64,000 bases of DNA from Fistulifera solaris (taxonomy: Eukaryota > Bacillariophyta > Bacillariophyceae > Naviculales > Stauroneidaceae). This document shows, one piece after another, positions 39,240 to 60,683 of this stretch. Each line of letters opens with the position of its first letter. Position 1 is the first letter of the stretch. The stretch lies in NCBI GenBank assembly GCA_030295235.1, contig AP026120.1:20974-84973 (forward strand), written 5' to 3'. The notes beneath the pieces are model-generated. The model did no database searches, was not told the DNA's origin, and saw only the letters and a program-made list of their open reading frames with translations. The position numbers and the translations under genes are program-made.

Positions 39240-40705
39240 TTAAAAATAAAGTAATTCTACTAAATAATTTACACTCATATGAATTGAGCTTAAAAATATA
39301 TTAGGATAAATACCAATAATGAAAGTACCTAAAATTAAAGGTAAAAATAATATACTTTCTCTAAAACTTAAATCTAAAAATGTTTGAGTGTACTGAATTT
39401 TTAAATTTCCAAAAGCAATTCTGTTAAATAGCCATAATGAATAAGCTCCACTAATAATTACTCCAGTTGCTCCTAGGAAAGTAATTGTTGTATTAACTTT
39501 AAATGAACCTACTAATATTAAAAATTCACCGACAAAACTACTTGTTCCTGGAAAAGCGATATTAGCAATGGTAAAGAACAGAAATACTGCTATATATAAA
39601 GGCATAACTGTGGCAAGTCCTCCATAGTACTGAACAATTCTAGTTCTGTATCGATCATAAACAACTCCAATTACAAGAAATAAAGCACTTGCAACAAAAC
39701 CATGACTTAAGCTTTGTAAAATAGCTCCCTCAAGACCTATATTATTGAAACTAAAAATACCAATTATAACTAGATTCATGTGAGCTATGGATGTATAAGC
39801 AATAATTCGTTTAAAATCAGTTTGACGAATAGCAGTAAACGAAGTGTAAATAATTCCAACAGCAGCAATAGTATACACAAGTGGAGTAAAAAAAAACGAA
39901 GCTTTAGGAAAAGAGGAAGAGAAAAACGAATAAAACCATAGGTCCCTAATTTTAATAACACTCCAGCTAAGATAACCGAACCTGCTGTAGGGGCTTCGAC
40001 ATGTGCTTCAGGTAACCATAAATGAACAGGAAGCATAGGAACTTTACTAGCGAATGCTATAAAAAAAGTTAACCACATTATTTTTTGTTCGATATCTGAA
40101 AACCCAAATGTTAATAAAGTTTCGTAATCAGTAGTTCCAACCTGGCTAAATATATAAAGTATCGATAAAAGCATAACGACTGATCCTAATAAAGTATATA
40201 AGAAAAAATAGTAAGATGCTAGTATTTTTCGTTCTCTAGAACCCCAAATACCAATAATCAAAAACATTGGAATCAGTACACTTTCAAAGAAAATATAAAA
40301 AAGTAATAAATCTAATACACAAAAAGTTCCAATTAAAAAGAAATCTAATACTAAAAAAGCTATTAAAAATTCTTTTACATTTGTACTAACGGAATTCCAG
40401 CTAGTTAAAAGACACAAAGGTATTAATAAAGTTGTTAAAAGTAAAAAAAATAAAGAAATTCCATCTACACCTAAAATAAAATTTATATTAAAGTTAGGAA
40501 ACCAAAATAGTTTAACCACAAATTGAAAAGAACCTACAGAATTTTGAAAAAAACCCCAAACTAGCAAAGAGGTAGTAAAAGATAAAGAAGCTGAAGTTAA
40601 GGCTATAAGCTTCATCAATTTCAGTTTTTTTGCAGGGGTAAATAATAATAAAACAATCCCAAAAATTGGGAATAATAAAGTATATATTAATAAATTTTTT
40701 ACCAT
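39240..40705 (-). CDS. nad4: NADH dehydrogenase subunit 4 (one frameshift)
   Basis: Antiporter-type membrane subunit of complex I. 'GVDGISLFFLLLTTLLIPL' and 'PMLPVHLWLPEAHVEAPTAG' in outline are conserved. At 39,909-39,912 a T4 run (coding) must be T5 to go from 'RFSLPLF' to 'PKASFFFTPLVYTIAAVGI', then 'RQTDFKRIIAYTSIAHMNLV'. Corrected length is 488 residues, normal for Nad4. It is directly followed by rps13 and preceded by trnR and trnM. Confidence 0.97.
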
Positions 40706-40719
40706 AATTTTTGTTTATT

Positions 40720-40792
40720 ACACTCTATAGGATTTGAACCTATGACCATCAGTTTAGAAAACTGTTGCTCTATCCAACTGAGCTAAGAATGC
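40720..40792 (-). tRNA. trnR(ucu): tRNA-Arg (UCU)
   Basis: Acceptor GCATTCT/AGAGTGT, D-arm GCTC/GAGC, anticodon arm CAGT-TTTCTAA-ACTG (TCT), T-arm ATAGG/CCTAT. Confidence 0.92.
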
Positions 40793-40817
40793 ATCTATTT
40801 TTAAAATATAAATCATT

Positions 40818-40890
40818 AATGAAAAAGGGACTCGAACCCCTGACATTTGGATCATGATTCCAACGTTCTAACCAACTGAACTATTCCATC
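40818..40890 (-). tRNA. trnM(cau): tRNA-Met (CAU), third CAU tRNA
   Basis: Acceptor GATGGAA/TTTCATT, D-arm GTTC/GAAC, anticodon arm TTGGA-ATCATGA-TCCAA (CAT), T-arm AGGGG/CCCTT. The loop AUCAUGA suits an elongator Met tRNA. Confidence 0.88.
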
Positions 40891-40891
40891 T

Positions 40892-42612
40892 TTATTTATT
40901 AAAAGGATAATCGATAGGAAGACTTGAATAAGTAACAGGATCCACAAATAGAGCCAAAGAAATCTTATAACAAGCTAAATATAATAAAGTTGGGTTACAA
41001 AATAAAAAAATTAGCGCAAATATTAAAACACTTAAAATAATAGTTTTTTCTGAGTTTATAGGATAATATAATTTTCCTACTAAAATATTTTCGAAGTATA
41101 AAACCTTTATTAGTCTAATATAATAAAAAGTAGAAACCACACTAAATACAATACTAGCTAAAGCTGGTAAATAATAAGAATTAATAATTAAAGGCAAAAA
41201 TACACCCAATTTAGCTAAAAATCCAACAAGAGGTGGAATTCCTGCAATAGAGAACATAGTTAGAGATAATGCTAAAGAAAGAGGTATATTTGATTTTCTT
41301 AGTAATGCGAGATCACCTAATTCTTTATTGTATTTAGTCGTAATATTTTTTCTTTTTAATCTTAAAAACAATAGAATCGACCACACGCATAAACTAGAAA
41401 TCATATAAATTATCATATAAACTAATGCCATTTGAACTCCAGTAAAAGTGTCGGAACCCATTGCAATTAATATGTAACCCATGTGACTAGTAGAACTATA
41501 CGCTAATAAAGTTTTTAATTTTCGTTGCTTTAATCCTCCAAACGAACCAACGAAAATACTAAAAACTCCAATAGATAAGAAATAAAAGTCCCACCATTCT
41601 TTTATCTCAAAGAAAGCCATGTGACAAAGTCTGATTAGAACTACCAGTATACTTAATTTAGTAATTACTGCAAAGAATATCGTTGAACTAGTAGGAGATC
41701 CTTCATAAACATCTAACGACCATAAATGAAACGGAGCTGCTGCTAATTTGATAAATAAACTAAATAAAATTAAAGTTAAACCTATTTCAACAAAATTAAA
41801 ATAGTCGATGGTATAACCAAACAATAAATCGTCAAAAGTCAAATCGTAAACTTCAATAAGTCTAGCGTAACTTGCTCTAAAGCTAAATGAAAAAAGCCAC
41901 GACTCAAAGAAAAAACTTGGTAAATAGCCTATTCCAGGAAACCATTGTACCATAACATAATCATAAATAGAAGCATTATACATTCGATAAAAATCAAAAA
42001 AATTTATAGATCCAGTAAAGCCGTAAATAAATGAACTTCCTAATAAAAAAAAAGGCAGACGAAACGGCACCAGTAATAAAATATTTTATACCACTTTCAA
42101 CCGAATAACTTGATGTTTTTTTTGAAAGAAGCTAAAACATATAAAGCAAGACTAGATAATTCGATTGCTAAATAAGTAAGCAATAAATCATTACTACTAC
42201 ACATGATCAGTAAACCTAAAACAGAAAATAAAATAATAATTAAATATTCAAATGATGTTAACTTTTGCTCTTTTAAAGAATCGGCAACAAATAGAAAATA
42301 AAGCCCTGAAAAAAAGCATAACCAAAAGCGTGTAAAAGATGCAAGAGAGTCATAGATTACAGCGTTACTAAATGACAAAATATCCATGAAATACGATGCT
42401 GAAGTAAGATCATCGTTTAGAATTAAATAGCATGCCATAAAAAGTGTTAAAGCCATACACTCACTAACCGCCTTTTGTAACATTAGCCCATTTGAATTAT
42501 AAGTGATCAAAGTAATCACTATTAATATATAAATAATACTAAGAGTAATAAAATACTCAGGAAATACAGTAAAAGACTGTAAAGAAACTACATTATATAA
42601 ATTATTTACCAT
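40892..42612 (-). CDS. nad2: NADH dehydrogenase subunit 2 (two +1 frameshifts)
   Basis: Antiporter-type complex I subunit. The N-terminal part runs to '..ALYVLASFKKN'; an A8 run (42,116-42,123) must be A7 to give 'FKKTSSYSVESGIKYFITGA', and a T9 run (42,045-42,053) must be T8 to give 'AFFLLGSSFIYG'. Then come 'KLAAAPFHLWSLDVYEGSPT', 'LLAYSSTSHMGYILIA' and 'SIAGIPPLVGFLAK', all typical. Start is the ATG at 42,612 ('MVNNLYN'), which overlaps the end of nad6 by 11 bases. Corrected length is about 572 residues, somewhat longer than most Nad2. Confidence 0.95.
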
Positions 42613-43216
42613 CAAATTTGTCAAAGAAGAAACTCGAATTTCGAGATAATTGTTTAGAAATAGACTGTTCTAATATTTGGCTTTTATTAAAATTATTTGT
42701 TAAATAAACAACTCCAATTAAAACAAGTAATAATGTAAAACCAGCAATTAAAAAATGTAAAACAAAGTAAGAATATAAAACGTGACCATAAACTTCGACG
42801 TCGGATACAGAATCAACCATGTCATACCAGTTTTGATATTTATTAAAGTAAAAAGAATTTGCTAAAAAATTAGTATTAAAATGATCAGAAACTAAATTTA
42901 ACAAAGGAATAAGGAAGAAAATGAAAAAACAAAACCAATAGGAATATATTTTAAAGCATTCTTTGATAAATTGATTGATTTTGTATCTAACATCATAATA
43001 GCAAATAAAAATAAAACAGCTATTGCACCAACATAAATCACAATGAAAAGTAGAGCTAAGAACTCACATTCTAACAAAAATAGTAAGAACGATGAAAAAA
43101 TAAAACACCCAACAAGGAATAGTAAAGAAAAAACGGGATGTTTTGGAAACAATAACCATAAAAGCACAAAAAACTAAAAGAGAGGAAAATATTATAAACA
43201 ATGTATTAGAATTCAT
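42602..43216 (-). CDS. nad6: NADH dehydrogenase subunit 6 (two compensating frameshifts)
   Basis: Complex I membrane subunit. ATG at 43,216 starts 'MNSNTLFIIFSSLLVFCAFM'; an A4 run (coding, 43,141-43,144) should be A3 to give 'VIVSKHPVFSLLFLV', then 'FIVIYVGAIAVLFLFAIMML' is the family signature. A T6 run (42,924-42,929) must be T7 to reach the C-terminal part 'NLVSDHFNTNFLANS..' with the last helix. Corrected length is 204 residues. It is the first gene after tRNA-like element A around the circle and overlaps nad2. Confidence 0.93.
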
Positions 43217-43393
43217 TTAATAAAATATATAATTTATAGATTATAGAAGAAAAAAGATTGAAATTTTTTTATAAAATGTTACAAATTTTTTATTAGTATA
43301 CATTTTTACGAGAATTAAACAATTAAAATTTTTTAAATGATTCCCTACAAATAGTATTTGAAAAAAATTTTAATAAACACTTGAGTTCAAAAC
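43217..43393. other. Spacer between nad6 and the rns end of the circle
   Basis: About 177 A/T-rich bases plus 16 at the window start, upstream of nad6. No ORF, tRNA or repeat-unit sequence is visible. It could carry a promoter for the leftward nad6 block, but nothing specific can be pointed to. Confidence 0.4.
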
Positions 43394-43409
43394 GAGTTCA
43401 GGTTAAAGA

Positions 43410-43457
43410 TATGAAAATAGGGATTGAACCTATAAAATCACCTAATTGATTTTCATA
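43410..43457 (-). ncRNA. tRNA-like element A, second copy
   Basis: Identical to 17-64; part of the circular overlap. Confidence 0.6.
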
Positions 43458-43458
43458 T

Positions 43459-44936
43459 TTTTCCAGCTACACGTTCCCGTACAGCTACCTTGTTACGACT
43501 TCATCCAAATCGCTAATTTTTCAATCGGTTAGAACAAAGTCAAACCTTCAAGTAAAACTAACTTTCTGCATGTGACGGGCGGTTTGTACAAGGCTAATTG
43601 ACATATTCACCGCAACATTCTGATTTGCGATTACTAGTGATTCCAACTTCATGTAAACGAGTTGCAGCTTACAATCCGAACTGGGAAAACTTTTAGGAGA
43701 TTAACAAAAATTTAATTTTAGTTACTTTTTGTAATTTTCATTGTAGCACGTGTGTAGCCCAATTCATAAGGGTCACATTGACTTGGCTTAATTCTTCCTT
43801 CCTTCAACTTATAATTGACTGTAACTTTAAAGCTTTTTCTAAAATATTTTAGAAAAGTAAATAATTAAAGTCAAGAGTTGCGTTCGTTAAGGGAACTAAC
43901 CAAACATCTCACGACACGAACTGACGACAGTCGTGCAACACCTGTAATATTTCATTTTTTTAATTATCAGCAATAAATAAAAATAAAAATTTAATATTAT
44001 GTCAAGAATTGGTAAGGTTTTGCGCGGATTATCGCATTAAACCACATGCTCCACCACTAGTATTAGCCCCCGTCAATTTCTTTGAGTTCCAACCTTGCGA
44101 TCGTACTCCTCAGGCGGAGTGTTTATAGCGTTAGCTTAAAAATCTAAATAAATTTTAATTTTTACATTAAATTTCAACACTCATAATTTACAGGTATGGA
44201 CTACCAGGGTCTCTAATCCTGTTTGCTACCCATACTTTCGTCCCTCAACGTCAGTTTTTACCAAAAAGTCGCCTTCGCTAATGGTATTCCTTTATATATT
44301 TACAGATTTTACCCTTTCGTATAAAATTCTACTTTTCTGTATAAAACTCAAGCAAAGCAGTATTACAAGCTGTTTTAAAGTTGGGCTTTAAATTTTAACA
44401 AGTAACTTACTTTACCGTCTACGGACTCTTTACGCCCAGTCATGATGAATAACGCTTGCCCTTCCCGTATTACCGCGACTGCTGGCACGAGTATTAGCCA
44501 GGACTAATTCTTAAGTAATGTCATTATCATTCTTAATAAAGAAGTTTACAATCAAAAAAACCGTCTTTCGTTCATTTAGTATTGCTGGATCAGACTTTCG
44601 TCCATTGTCCAATATTCCTCACTGCTGGCCGAAAACTCAGCCTGGACCTTATTTCAGTTCCAGTGTGGTTGATCATCCTCTAAGACCAACTAAAGATCAA
44701 AGGCTTGGTAAGCTATTAAATTTACCAACTACCTAATCTTACGCAGACCCATCTTTTAGCAGAAATACAAAATAACATCGTAAAACTTTTAAAATATTCA
44801 TGATTTATGATTTTGTCATGAACTAAAAGGTAGCAGTCTGCGCTTTCCTCACCCGTTCGCCACGAAAATAATTCCGTTAGACTTGCATGTGTAAAGCATA
44901 CTAGTAGCGTTCATTCTGAGCCAGAATAAAACTCAT
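43459..44936 (-). rRNA. rns: rns, second copy in the overlap
   Basis: Same sequence as 66-1,543; no independent gene is implied. Confidence 0.93.
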
Positions 44937-45057
44937 ATTATAATAACATAAAATATTTATATAAAATTAAGTTAATTTGAATTTAAATCTAATTTTGAAT
45001 TATGAAATAATGTATAAAAATTTCACAAAGTTAAAAAATTTAAGTAATTTAATTTTA

Positions 45058-45635
45058 GTACTTGTCAGCTAAAAATTTTACAATTCTTACACTTCAAGCC
45101 TATCTATGTAATAGTCTTTTACATTTATATAAAAACTGATTTTAAGGTTAATTTCTCGCTTAGATGCTTTCAGCGATTATTTATTACGAATTTAGCTACT
45201 CGACAGTGCTATTGGTATAACAATCGATTCACCAGAGATTCGCTTTCTCCGGTCCTCTCGTACTAGGATTTAGTCCTTTCAGTTTTCAACACCTACGGTA
45301 GATAGGGACCAAACTGTCTCACGACGTTCTAAACTCAGATCATGTACCGCTTTCATTGGCGAACAGCCAAACCCTTGGAACCACTTACAGCTCCAGGATG
45401 CGATAATCCAACATCGAGGTGCCAAACCATTCCGTCGATAGGGTCTCTAGAGAATGATTAGCCTGTTATCCCCGGCGTACCTTTTATTCATTGAGCGATA
45501 ACCGTTTCCACTTAGAATTATCGGATCACTATAACCGACTTTCGTCCCTGTTTGATTTGTCAATCTTACAGTCAAGCAAGTATATACTATTGCGCTTTAA
45601 AATTGGTATATATCAATTTAAACTTACCTTTGTAT

Positions 45636-45680
<45 letters not shown>

Positions 45681-45849
45681 ATTATACACTGTTTTAAATA
45701 AATTAGTAATAAAAAATTTTAAGAGTGGTATTTCAAAGATCGTTTAAGTAATTTGCTTGCGCAAAGACTCATTTATTCAATAGAAACTATTAAATAAATA
45801 TCAACTCCCACTTATGCTGCACATAAAAATTTTTATGACAATATATAAC

Positions 45850-45882
<33 letters not shown>

Positions 45883-47793
45883 CCGCAGGTACTCCGCATC
45901 TTCACGGAAAATTCAATTTCACTGAGATTATGTTGGAGACAGTAGGACAGTCGTTACGCCATTCATGCAGGACACCAATTAAATGCCAAGGAATTTCGCT
46001 ACCTTAGGACCGTCAGAGTTACAGCCGCCGTTTACTGGGAGTTAGGATCGAAGCGTAATTACTTCTTTCTTTAATCTTGCAGCACTGGGCAGGCGTCAGT
46101 CTCAATACATCTTTTTACAAATTAGCAGAGACCTGTGTTTTTAATAAACAGTCGCTGTCCTCGATTCTGTGACAACTTTACAAGGTTGCCCTAATAAAGT
46201 TACTCCTTCTTCCGAAGTTACGGAGTCATTTTGCCGAGTTCCTTCAACATAATTATCTCAAGCGTCTTAATTTACTAAATTTGTCCACCTGTGTCGGTTT
46301 AAGTACGGTTTTTAAAATTTAAAGCTATTTCTTGAAAATAATATAAAACTTTTATTTTTACCATAAAATAAAAATAATATTTTTATTTTGTCACTATAAA
46401 TTAATAAAAAAATTTCATTTTTTACCCATCGATTAGAACTTTCGTTTTTCTCTTAGAGACCGATTAACTTTTACCAAAACGGATTAGCCTTGTTTTGGAA
46501 ACCTAGGACTTAAGACGACAATGTTTCGCACATTGTTTATCGTTACTCATATCAACATTTTCACTCCTGAATTTTCTAAATTATGTTGTCCATAATTTTT
46601 CACAAACATACAGGACGTTCTGCTACCATTAAACAATTTTTTTTGTTTAATCTACGGTTTCGGTAAATAGTTTAAGTCCCTTTACATTTTCAATGCAAAA
46701 AAACTCGACCAATAAGCTGTTACGCTTTCTTTTGAGGCTGGCTGCTTCTAATCCTACCTATCGGTTGTCATCATTCTTTCACATTTTTTTCACTTAACTA
46801 TTTTTAAGGACCTTAACCTTTAGTCTGGGCTGTTTCCCTCTCGACTATAGATCTTAGCATCTATAGTCTGTCTGCTTAAAGTCTTTTAAATTGTATTCGA
46901 AGTTTTAATAAACTCAGTAAGATTTTACTCCCCATTGCTTATCAAGAGCTCTACCCCAAATTAAAGAAATTTTAAACGCTCTACTTAAATAGATTTCGCA
47001 GAAAACCAGCTATCTCTAAGTTTGATTGGCCTTTCACCCCTAACCACAAGTCATCCCAGTATTTTTCCACATACACGGGTTCGGTCCTCCAATAAGTATT
47101 ACTACTTGAAATTCAACCAGCTCATGGTTAGATCACTTAGTTTCGGGTCTTATTTTAGAAACTTAAAAACATTTTAAAATTCAATTTCTTTTCGCCTACG
47201 TAGATATTTTACTTAAGCTCGCTACTAAAATAAACTTGTTGATCCATTATACAAAAGGTACGTTGTCACTTTATAAAGCTACAACTGTTTGTTTGCATTA
47301 AAATTCATTATCTTTTCAATTTTACAAAATCTTTTTCACCTTTCCTTCACAGTACTTTTCACTATCAAACATCAAAAATTTTAGACTTTGAGGGTGGTCC
47401 CCCAATATTCAATCAATACACGACTTGTATCAATTTACTTTAATCAAAAGTTAAAATTAAATAGAATTTTACAGGGTTTTTACCTTCTCTGACTTTTTTA
47501 AAAAATTAAATTCTAAATTATAACTTTTTAGTCTAAGTCGCACATTCGCTCTCCACTACTAATGCTATCTCGGTTGATTTCTTTCTTAGTTACTGAGATG
47601 ATTCAGTTCACTAAGTTGAATTATGTTAATTATAAAATTAACACAAGTTTAAATTAAACAAAACTTGGTTTTCCATAATGGGAAATTGTAGTTCTCAGCA
47701 AAATATTTTACTCGCTACAAAATTTTGTTGTTAAACACCCACTTTTATTTTTTTGATGTATAGGAATTCCTTTAATGCATTATAAAACTTTTT
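45058..47793 (-). rRNA. rnl: rnl, second copy in the overlap
   Basis: Same as 1,665-4,400 apart from a T4-to-T3 loss near 46,830 and a T5-to-T6 gain near 47,494. Confidence 0.93.
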
Positions 47794-47798
47794 AACTA

Positions 47799-47873
47799 GG
47801 CGAATAATAGGATTTGAACCTATGACCTCTAGAACCACAATCTAGCACTCTAACCAACTGAGTTATACCCGCC
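47799..47873 (-). tRNA. trnH: trnH, second copy, with the better acceptor stem
   Basis: This copy has the extra C (CCCGCC) that completes the acceptor stem GGCGGGT/ATTCGCC, so here the second copy is right and the first is wrong. Confidence 0.9.
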
Positions 47874-48121
47874 AAATTGAATTTGAAAACTTTTTTCAAA
47901 TTCAACTATCTTAGCTTTATTTATATTTGGTAAAACGAAATATGAACTTTTCAATGTAACTACAGACTCAAAACCCTCTAATAAAAAAGTTCTATGAATC
48001 TTTATAAAATAAATTCGCAAAGCTGAACATTTATTTTTGGACAAAAAAAGGTTACAATTCGACAAATTATTATATTTAGCTCTTCATTTTTAGTATTTTT
48101 CAATTAATTCTAAGTTTTGTT

Positions 48122-50153
48122 TTATTTAATACTTTTTTCCTTAGGAGTTGGCTCGTATAGAATAAAAAATGCTGAAACAAAAACTAAAATAAATACTATT
48201 CGATCATTAAATAATGAAAACTGTACGAATGCCTCTCGGAAACCTAAAAGAAAAGTTACTCCCATTAGAATTAAAAAAGTATAATGGTAAATAAATCCTG
48301 TTTGCATCTTATGTAAACTAGAACCAATTTTTAAAGCAACGCTAGATAAACCGGTAGGACCCAGAATTTCAAAAATACCTCTATCAACAAATTTATAGCT
48401 AGTTGAATAACCAAATTTAAAGAAAAACTGCGCTAAATATTCGTTATAAATTTTATCAAAATACCATTTTCGATTTAAAAAATTATAAATTTTTTTACCA
48501 ACAAAAGAAGTTTTTAGTTTGAATAATAAATCTGATCTAAATGAATATAAAAAATAAGCTGATAAAACTCCTAATAAACTTAATTTTACAGGTAAAGTTT
48601 TATAAAAGGTTGGTATAAATTCAGCGTCAAATAAATTCATATTAACAGCATTAACATAAATAGCGCTTCCAAAAAACGGAGTTCCAACACCTACGATCAT
48701 ATCTTTAGTATAATATCCTACTAACATACTAGGTATTGATAAACTAGCCAATGCTATACAAATATTCAAGCCTGAATCAGCGGCATAAGAAATTACTTTT
48801 TTATAACCGTTAGGCTTCGATAAAAAAAGTTAGATAGGCTAGTCTAGTGGAATAAAAAGCTGTAAAGAAAGCTCCAACAGTTCCTAAAAAATAACTAAAA
48901 TAACCAGGCAAACTATATTTACCATAAGCTACTTCTAAAATTAAATCTTTAGAATAAAAACCGGTTAAAAAAGGAAAACCAATTAATGCTAAAGAACCAA
49001 TTGTCATCATAGCATAAGTGAAGGGTAGAAGAGATTTTAAACCACCCATTTTTCGCATATCTTGTTCATCCGCAACAGCATGGATGACTGACCCCGCTCC
49101 TAAAAAAAAGCAATGCCTTAAAAAATGCGTGATTAGATAAATGAAAAAAACCTACTGAATAATTCGATAAACCACATGCAAAAACCATGTAACCTAATTG
49201 GCTACAAGTAGAATAAGCTATAACACGCTTTAAGTCATTTTGCAATAAACCAGTTGTAGACGCAAAAAATGCAGTAAGTGCACCAACTATAGTAATTATT
49301 TCTAAAACATTAGGAATAAATTCATATAGAAAAGAACTTCGAACAATTAAGAACACACCTGCAGTAACCATCGTAGCAGCATGAATTAACGCAGATACAG
49401 GAGTTGGCCCTTCCATGGCATCAGGTAACCAAGTATGTAGACCTAACTGAGCTGACTTACCAACAGCTCCTAAAAATAAGAAAACTCCAATAGCTGTTAA
49501 TAAATTTACATCTAAATTTAAAAAATTAATAACTTTATCTTTAAAAAACGGAGTTAGAACAGCAACACTTGCATAATCAATCGACTTATAATTAACGAAA
49601 ATCAAAAAAATTCCCATTAACAAACTAAAATCTCCGATACGATTTATCAACATTGCTTTTATAGCAGCCTTATTCGCTTGAATTCTAGTAAACCAAAAAT
49701 TAATTAATAAGTATGAGCACAAACCAACACCTTCCCAACCAACAAACATTTGCACAAAATTATCAGCTGTTACTAAAATAAGCATAAAGAAAGTGAATAA
49801 AGATAAGTAAGACATGAAACGAGAAATATGAGGATCATGTGACATATATTCGGTAGAATATAAATGAACCAAAAATGAGATAAAAGTAACAACTACACAC
49901 ATAGAGGCAGTCAAACTATCGAACATAAAACCCCAATCAATATTTAAAACTTCCGAACTAATCCAAGTAGTTAATTTTATATAAACAAAACAACCTGAAA
50001 ACGCAACTTCATAAAACACAAAAAGTGATAATAAAAAGATAAAAATAAACAACTTGTTGTTATTATAGCAGAACCCCAAGATCCTAAATATCTACCGAAT
50101 AATCCAGCAAGACAAGAACCGATAATAGATAAAAATACTAATAGTAAATACAT
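48122..50153 (-). CDS. nad5: nad5, second copy (three frameshifts)
   Basis: It shares both +1 runs of the first copy (49,102-49,109 and 48,822-48,828) and has one more loss (A6 to A5 near 50,035) that breaks the N-terminus. Confidence 0.9.
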
Positions 50154-50170
50154 TTTTAATAATTAAACTT

Positions 50171-50259
50171 AGAAAAGGTGGGATTCGAACCCACGATATA
50201 GAGAATTTCTATATAGAAATTTAGCAGATTTCCGCTATAAACCACTCAGCCACTTTTCC
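50171..50259 (-). tRNA. trnS(gcu): trnS(gcu), second copy
   Basis: Identical to 6,779-6,867. Confidence 0.88.
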
Positions 50260-50283
50260 GATAAAATAAACATTTCTTTAAAA

Positions 50284-51566
50284 TTAAGACTTATGCCGAA
50301 CTAATGCTGCCTCAATTTTACCAACTACTGGAATAATAACTAAGAAGAACATGAAGTAATAAACAGTAGCTACTTGAGAAACAAGTTTATAAGTATCTGT
50401 TACTGGTTTTTGACCAGCAATAACTAAAATAACGAAATCAGCAAGGAATAACCAAAAAAAAAATTTAAAAATAGGTCGATATGTTGTATTCCGAATTTCT
50501 GATGAATTAATGAAAGGTATTAAAAATAGCACAGCAATTGAACCAAACATAGCAATAATTCCTCCGGTTTTATGTGGAATACCTCGTAAAATTGCATAAT
50601 AAGCTAAAAAATACCACTCTGGAACAACATGTCGTGGAGTTTCAAAAGGATCAGCTGGAATACAATTATCTGGATGGTTTAACACATTAGGGAAATAGAA
50701 AACAAAGGTAGCAAAAAAAACTAAAAAACAAGATAAAGCAAATAAATCTTTAGAAGCATAATAAGGATAAAATGGAACATCATCTACTCCAGTATCAGAT
50801 CCTATAGGACTATTTGAACCTACTTTGTGAAGTAATGCTAAATGAATTAAAGTAAATCCAGCAATAAAGAATGGTAGTAAAAAATGAATAACAAAAAATC
50901 GATTCAGAGTTGGATTCTTAATAGTATAACCTCCCCATAACCATTCAACAATAGCACTACCAACAACTGGAATAACAGTAACCATACTTGTAATTACAGT
51001 TGCACCCCAAAAACTCATTTGACCCCATGGTAAAACATAACCGGTGAAAGCAGTTCCCATCATTAAAAAGAATAAAATAACTCCAGAAACCCAAAGCCAT
51101 TCACGTGGCTCCATATAAGAACCATAATATAAACCTCTACAAATATGAGAATAAACAACTATAAAAAACATAGAAGCACCATTCGCATGTACGTAACGAA
51201 TTAACCAACCATTTTTTATATCTCTCATTATATACTCAACACTACTAAACGCTAAATCAACATTTGGAGCGTAGTGCATTGATAAAAAAATACCAGAAAC
51301 CATTTGAATAACTAGACAAATACCAGCTAGAGAACCAAAACTCCAAGCATAAGTTAATGTAATTGGAGTTGGATAATGGATTATATGACTATCGATTAGT
51401 GCAAAAAATATGCTTTATTTAACCGTGGTAGATTAACGGGCAACAACGACTTAAGGCTAATTTGAAGTTGTAATAAAAGACTTGACAACGAAAAACTAGG
51501 TCGAACTATACCACTTGGTAGATTAATTAACGGACTTGATGTAATACGATTATGTGAACTATTCAT
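50284..51566 (-). CDS. cob: cob, second copy (N-terminal frameshift)
   Basis: One A is missing near 51,403-51,408, putting a stop just before 'IFFALIDSH' and disconnecting the N-terminal extension; the haem-binding core is unchanged. Confidence 0.9.
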
Positions 51567-51569
51567 AAA

Positions 51570-51641
51570 TGTAAGAGATAAGAGTTGAACTTATATTTTC
51601 AGGGCATGAGCCTGACTGGTTACCGTTACCACACCCTTACA
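51570..51641 (-). tRNA. trnM(cau): trnM(cau), second copy
   Basis: Same as 8,179-8,250; one extra A follows it. Confidence 0.85.
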
Positions 51642-51734
51642 AAAGGAAAAAATGCATAGTGAGAATAGGATTATGCCAACAAGAAATTGAAAAAATTCCA
51701 AGTATAGCAAAACCTACAAACTCAACTATTTAAA

Positions 51735-59493
<7,759 letters not shown>

Positions 59494-60682
59494 ATGCCAA
59501 TTAAAAATAAAGAAAGAGAACTAGTTACTTCTTCTGAAAATTTGAAAAATTTACCTGATGAGAATCTGCTTTTTCTCCAAGTTCTAATTTACAAATTAAT
59601 GAAGAAAATCCAATAGATGTCTATACTTTGTCAACTAGAAATGATCTTAATTTTAGTTCTTTGTTTAAAAGTCAGACCAATGGTACTGTCGATTTAACTG
59701 ATGCTATATTTCCAAATTCTGCGCGACAAGTACGTTACAAATCTGAAGATGTGGATATTGAAAATTTAAAGACCCACACATTTGAATTGTACCAGTTAAA
59801 TTTAAAAAAAAGAAGGACAAAGTAACCAACTTGCTTTTCGTGATTTTACCGAAATTGAAAATTCATCTGAATTTAAGGATTCAGAACTTTTAGCCAAATA
59901 TAATGCCTTAACTACAGAAGAACCTTATCGCACATCATATATTAATTCTCACATTGACGTTTCTTTAATGAGTAATGAAGCTTTTTAACATTAGCAGAGC
60001 AATCTAGAATGTTGATAACCAGAATTTTAGCATTTGTAAAAGTCGATGACTTATCTTTTACATCATTACTACGCTATCTTCGAGTGCTAGCAGATCCAAC
60101 CTCTATTAACGAACTCGATATCTTTGTTGATTCAAAGAGTATTTTAAAAAGCTCTTCTTAGTTGTTATAATTTATTTTTATATAGTTCGACTTTCGTAGC
60201 TTGTACATTATTTCAAGATAATAATGTGGATCCTAACCGATTAAAATATGCGGCGATTGCAATGACTTTAATTAAAATACTTCATAATACTAACTTATCA
60301 GTAGGTATCGCGAAAACAGAAACTAATTACTTTTTAAAACTGTGCGAGAATCATTACAATTAAAATATTACATTCCTAAACTATCAGAGTATATGTTACC
60401 CAAGTTACCAGAGTTTTTAAAAACTAGTTTTAAAAAATGTCGCCTTTTGTAAAACGATCTTGTTTATTTGTTATACAATCGACTAGTCTTGCGATTTGTG
60501 GTTATGTGATTAATGAAAATTCAGGCAATCTTTTAACGATTTCACAAAATAATACTCATCAGTTAAATCTAAGCTTTACTCAAAGTCGGAATGATTGGTT
60601 TGATAAATTTTTAGAAATTTTATTTTTAGTTTTTCTAATATCTAATGTTTATTTAAATTTGTTAATTCTACACAAATCATAA
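59494..60682 (+). CDS. orfA, second copy (frameshifted)
   Basis: Broken at several runs (A10 to A8 near 59,804-59,811 among others). Its 3' end reads through the hydrophobic tail to 60,682 in one frame, which supports the longer C-terminus proposed for orfA. Confidence 0.75.
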
Positions 60683-60683
60683 A

